Assembly (NCBI RefSeq): GCF_002283555.1
Contig: NZ_MVOI01000003.1
Span: 783,070-847,069, forward strand
Direction of reading: 5' to 3'
Length of the DNA: 64,000 bases
DNA from: Rubrivirga sp. SAORIC476
Lineage (GTDB): Bacteria > Bacteroidota > Rhodothermia > Rhodothermales > Rubricoccaceae
How positions within the stretch are numbered: the stretch's first letter is position 1; the number at the start of each line of letters is the position of its first letter. The translations under genes were made by a program, and so were the position numbers. The notes beneath the pieces were generated by a model. The model did not search any database, was not told the origin of the DNA, and saw only the letters and a list, made by a program, of their open reading frames with translations. Below, piece after piece: positions 61,857-64,000 of the stretch.

Positions 61857-62792
61857 CTACCCCAGCACCGCCCCGTCCACCTCGGCGCCGTTGAGGAAGT
61901 CCGCCGTCTCCATGCGCCGCTTGCCCTGCCGCTGGACACGCGTCACCTCCACGACGCCCTCCCCGCAGGCGACGAACAGGCGTCCGTCCACCACCGCGAC
62001 CGTCCCCGCCGGACCGAGGCCCTCGGGTGCCTCGTCGGGGAGCCGGGTCCCGAAGATCTTGAGCGTCTCCCCCTCCCACGTCGTCCACGCCCCCGGGTAC
62101 GGCGTCAGCGCGCGGACGTGGTCGTGGACGGCCTTCGCCGGGCGGCCCCAGTCGATGGCGAGGTCCTCGCGGAACAGCTTCGGCGCCGGGCTCGCGAGCG
62201 CGTCGTCCTGCGGCTGCGCGTCCGCCGTCCCGTCCGCGATCCGGCGGACCGTCTCCACGACGGCCTCCGCGCCGACGGCCATCAGCCGGTCGTGCACGTC
62301 GCCCCCCGTGTCGTCCGGCCCCACCGGGATCGACCGCCGCAGGATCACGTTGCCCGTGTCCACGGTCCGCTGCAAGAAGAACGTCGTCACGCCGGTCTCC
62401 ACGACGCCGTCCATGATGGCGCGCTGGATGGGCGCCGCGCCGCGGTACGCTGGCAGCAGCGACCCGTGCAGGTTGAACGCCCCCAGCCGCGCCGTCTCGA
62501 AGGCCGCCGGCGGCAGGATCCGGAACGCGACCACGGCCAGGATGTCGGGCGCCAGCGCCGCCAGGTCCTCGGCGAATGCCGGGTCTTTGACCGACTCCGG
62601 CTGCAGCACCGGGAGTCCGTGCCGCTCGGCGGCCAGCTTCACCGCCGACGCGCGCACCTTCTGGCCGCGCCCCGAGGGCGTGTCGGGCACGGTCACCACG
62701 GCGACGGGCGACAGGCCCGCCTCGACGAGTGCGTCGAGCGACGGCACGGCGAAGTCGGGCGTGCCCATAAACACGATGCGAGGCGGGGTCAT
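61857..62792 (-). CDS. fmt: Methionyl-tRNA formyltransferase
   Basis: A 311-residue enzyme that formylates initiator Met-tRNA with 10-formyltetrahydrofolate. RIVFMGTPDFAVPSL opens the protein. The folate-binding and catalytic region FNLHGSLLPAYRGAAPIQRAI (near residue 106) has the Asn/His pair, and GVTTFFLQRTVDTGNVI supplies the catalytic Asp. The C-terminal OB-like domain (PYPGAWTTWEGETLKIFG) binds tRNA. Length is standard. def (peptide deformylase), its usual partner, is not in the window. Palindromes lie on both sides, suggesting single-gene transcription. The start at 62792 is the Met directly before the conserved Rossmann strand. Confidence 0.97.
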   Translation of the reverse strand: MTPPRIVFMGTPDFAVPSLDALVEAGLSPVAVVTVPDTPSGRGQKVRASAVKLAAERHGLPVLQPESVKDPAFAEDLAALAPDILAVVAFRILPPAAFETARLGAFNLHGSLLPAYRGAAPIQRAIMDGVVETGVTTFFLQRTVDTGNVILRRSIPVGPDDTGGDVHDRLMAVGAEAVVETVRRIADGTADAQPQDDALASPAPKLFREDLAIDWGRPAKAVHDHVRALTPYPGAWTTWEGETLKIFGTRLPDEAPEGLGPAGTVAVVDGRLFVACGEGVVEVTRVQRQGKRRMETADFLNGAEVDGAVLG

Positions 62793-62903
62793 GCGGTCTT
62801 CGGTGGTCTGGCCTGAAAGGTCGCACCGGGAGGCGGCGAGGATGCGGCCAGCGCGCCCCACACTCCGAGCGTCCGACCGGCCCCGCCCCTCTGCCGGTGT
62901 GCC

Positions 62904-62921
62904 CGCCTCGGCCCCGAGGCG
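62904..62921. repeat. Dispersed palindrome, copy 10
   Basis: CGCCTCGGCCCCGAGGCG lies 10 bp after the stop of the DUF4249-like gene (minus). Confidence 0.75.
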
Positions 62922-62931
62922 AAGCGCGGCC

Positions 62932-63765
62932 TCACCGCTCGGGGACGCACGGCACGAATGGCAGGCCCGAGTACGGCGGCGGGAACGGCCCCACGCCGGG
63001 GATGAACGGAAACCGCTTCGTGACCACGCCGCCGAGAAACCCGACCCCGCCCTCGATGCGTCCGCGTCCGGCCAGCGCCAGCGCCGCCTCCAGCGACAGG
63101 TCACCCACCGACACCCAGTCGTCCGTGCCGACCGCGACCACGATCTCGGCCGACACCGCCGGGTCTGGCAGCAGGTCGATGTCCATGGCGTCCGCATCGG
63201 AGCCGTAGTAGATCGAGGCACCGATGGCGCCGTCGTTCAGCACGGCGAACGACGCGGCCTTCGAGAACCGGAACGGCCGCCCGTCGGGCGTGACGTAGCG
63301 GGCCTGCACGTCCACCAGGAACTCCGCCCCCGAGACCCGCACCACCGTCGGGCAGTGGATCAGACCGTCCACGAGGTCGATCTCCAGCGCCGAGTCGTCG
63401 GGCACGTCCACCGGGGCCACGGCCATCGTGCCGTCGGCGCCGCGCACCTCGATGCGGTACGAGGCCGCGGGGACCACGTCCTCGGTGGACCAGAACAGGT
63501 GCGCCGGACCGGTCTCGAACGTCCGCACCTCCTGGGTCATCGGCCGCACCGTGCCGTCGGGTTTGACGAGCGACACGACCGCGTCGAGCGGGCCGGGCGT
63601 CGGGGCGTTGACCCTCCCGAACGGCTCGACGCGCACCCACTGGGTGTCCGCCGAAGCGTCCAGGTAGCCGCTGAACGAGTACGCCAGGTCCGACTCCGCG
63701 ATGGGGTCGAGCGGCGCCTCGCAGGCGGCGAGGCCGAGCAGGAGCAGGACCGCAAGCCGCCTCAC
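62932..63765 (-). CDS. DUF4249-like lipoprotein, paralogue A
   Basis: A 277-residue protein. The GTG at 63765 is chosen because it overlaps the upstream gene's TGA by four bases and opens a short lipoprotein signal (MRRLAVLLLLGLAAC). The mature part resembles the DUF4249 family of Bacteroidota: an early beta-sandwich (SFSGYLDASADTQWVRVEPF) and a conserved end (GGVVTKRFPFIP). Family members sit beside TonB receptors and are thought to assist outer-membrane uptake. The end matches the truncated upstream gene, so the two are a tandem duplication, translationally coupled. A receptor gene is expected beyond the right edge. Confidence 0.78.
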   Translation of the reverse strand: MRRLAVLLLLGLAACEAPLDPIAESDLAYSFSGYLDASADTQWVRVEPFGRVNAPTPGPLDAVVSLVKPDGTVRPMTQEVRTFETGPAHLFWSTEDVVPAASYRIEVRGADGTMAVAPVDVPDDSALEIDLVDGLIHCPTVVRVSGAEFLVDVQARYVTPDGRPFRFSKAASFAVLNDGAIGASIYYGSDADAMDIDLLPDPAVSAEIVVAVGTDDWVSVGDLSLEAALALAGRGRIEGGVGFLGGVVTKRFPFIPGVGPFPPPYSGLPFVPCVPER

Positions 63766-64000
63766 AGCCGCCCCGACATGCACGACCGTCCGAAGGAGAT
63801 CACGGGCGTGAACGGAACGCGTCGCGTTACCACCCCTCCCACGAAGCCGCCGCCGCCCTCCACCGCCCCGTCGAACACGAGGGCCTGTTCGATCGTCAGC
63901 CCGACCGTCTCCGGCCAGTCCGCCTCGGCGCCTGCCACGACCAACTCGGCCGAGACGACCTGATGCCCCCGGTCGAGCGCGAGTCGGCTGGTGTCGTCGC
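63762..64000 (-). CDS. DUF4249-like protein, paralogue B (3' part only)
   Basis: The C-terminal 78 residues of a gene whose start lies beyond the window. VSAELVVAGAEADW and GGGGFVGGVVTRRVPFTPV align with VSAEIVVAVGTDDW and EGGVGFLGGVVTKRFPF in the next gene, showing close paralogy. Its stop overlaps the start of paralogue A by four bases (GTGA). Confidence 0.75.
   Translation of the reverse strand, partial: DDTSRLALDRGHQVVSAELVVAGAEADWPETVGLTIEQALVFDGAVEGGGGFVGGVVTRRVPFTPVISFGRSCMSGRL

Overview
The window is very GC-rich (about 70% by eye) bacterial chromosome with tightly packed genes. The gene content points to a marine member of the Rhodothermota, most likely family Rubricoccaceae (Rubrivirga/Rubricoccus-like). 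That placement is an inference. It rests on a PorQ-type outer-membrane protein, four secreted proteins ending in type IX secretion (T9SS) type A-like sorting domains, TonB-receptor/DUF4249-style genes, a B12-dependent ribonucleotide reductase, and start codons that follow C-rich leaders with no visible Shine-Dalgarno sequence. No rRNA, tRNA, CRISPR array, prophage or insertion sequence was seen.

Layout, left to right. 0-6.8 kb: a secreted PIG-L deacetylase, a ZapE-like ATPase, a response-regulator/thioredoxin-reductase-like fusion and a VOC dioxygenase. 7-13.1 kb: two secreted HAF-repeat proteins, the second a 1535-residue HAF/beta-helix composite. 13.2-16.3 kb: an esterase and a CPA2 antiporter fused to a UBP zinc finger. 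16.3-18.3 kb: a small accessory patch with a GIY-YIG nuclease, a 144-bp inverted-repeat element and a lower-GC pentapeptide-repeat membrane protein. 18.4-22.7 kb: nrdJ, a 484-bp promoter-like gap with a DnaA-box match, an Asp/Leu-repeat microprotein and an acidic hypothetical. 22.9-28.8 kb: a PhoD-like phosphatase, a TonB receptor, an M23 peptidase and a tyrosine-recombinase homologue that lacks catalytic residues. 28.9-33.5 kb: small envelope lipoproteins, porQ and an SLC13 transporter. 33.7-39.7 kb: housekeeping genes secA and recN and a CBS-domain protein. 39.9-53.1 kb: secreted and metabolic genes, including a PLP enzyme/nhaC pair, an EamA exporter, a luciferase-like oxidoreductase, a two-gene osmolyte-type ABC transporter and an M32 carboxypeptidase. 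53.1-64 kb: a minus-strand run of PQQ-type sugar dehydrogenase, beta-HAD dehydrogenase, Crp-like regulator, FtsX-like permease, LVIVD-repeat protein, fmt and two tandem DUF4249-like lipoproteins, the last cut by the window edge.

The genes fit an aerobic or facultative heterotroph with an elaborate envelope. SecA exports precursors, PorQ belongs to the T9SS that anchors sorting-domain proteins, TonB/DUF4249 systems import large substrates, and several antiporters manage Na+/H+.

Two signals cut across genes. A dispersed palindrome, CCGCCTCGGNNCCGAGGCGG and variants, recurs about a dozen times, nearly always within 100 bp after a stop codon. A promoter-like motif, YANCTTGC, recurs 20-45 bp before many start codons.
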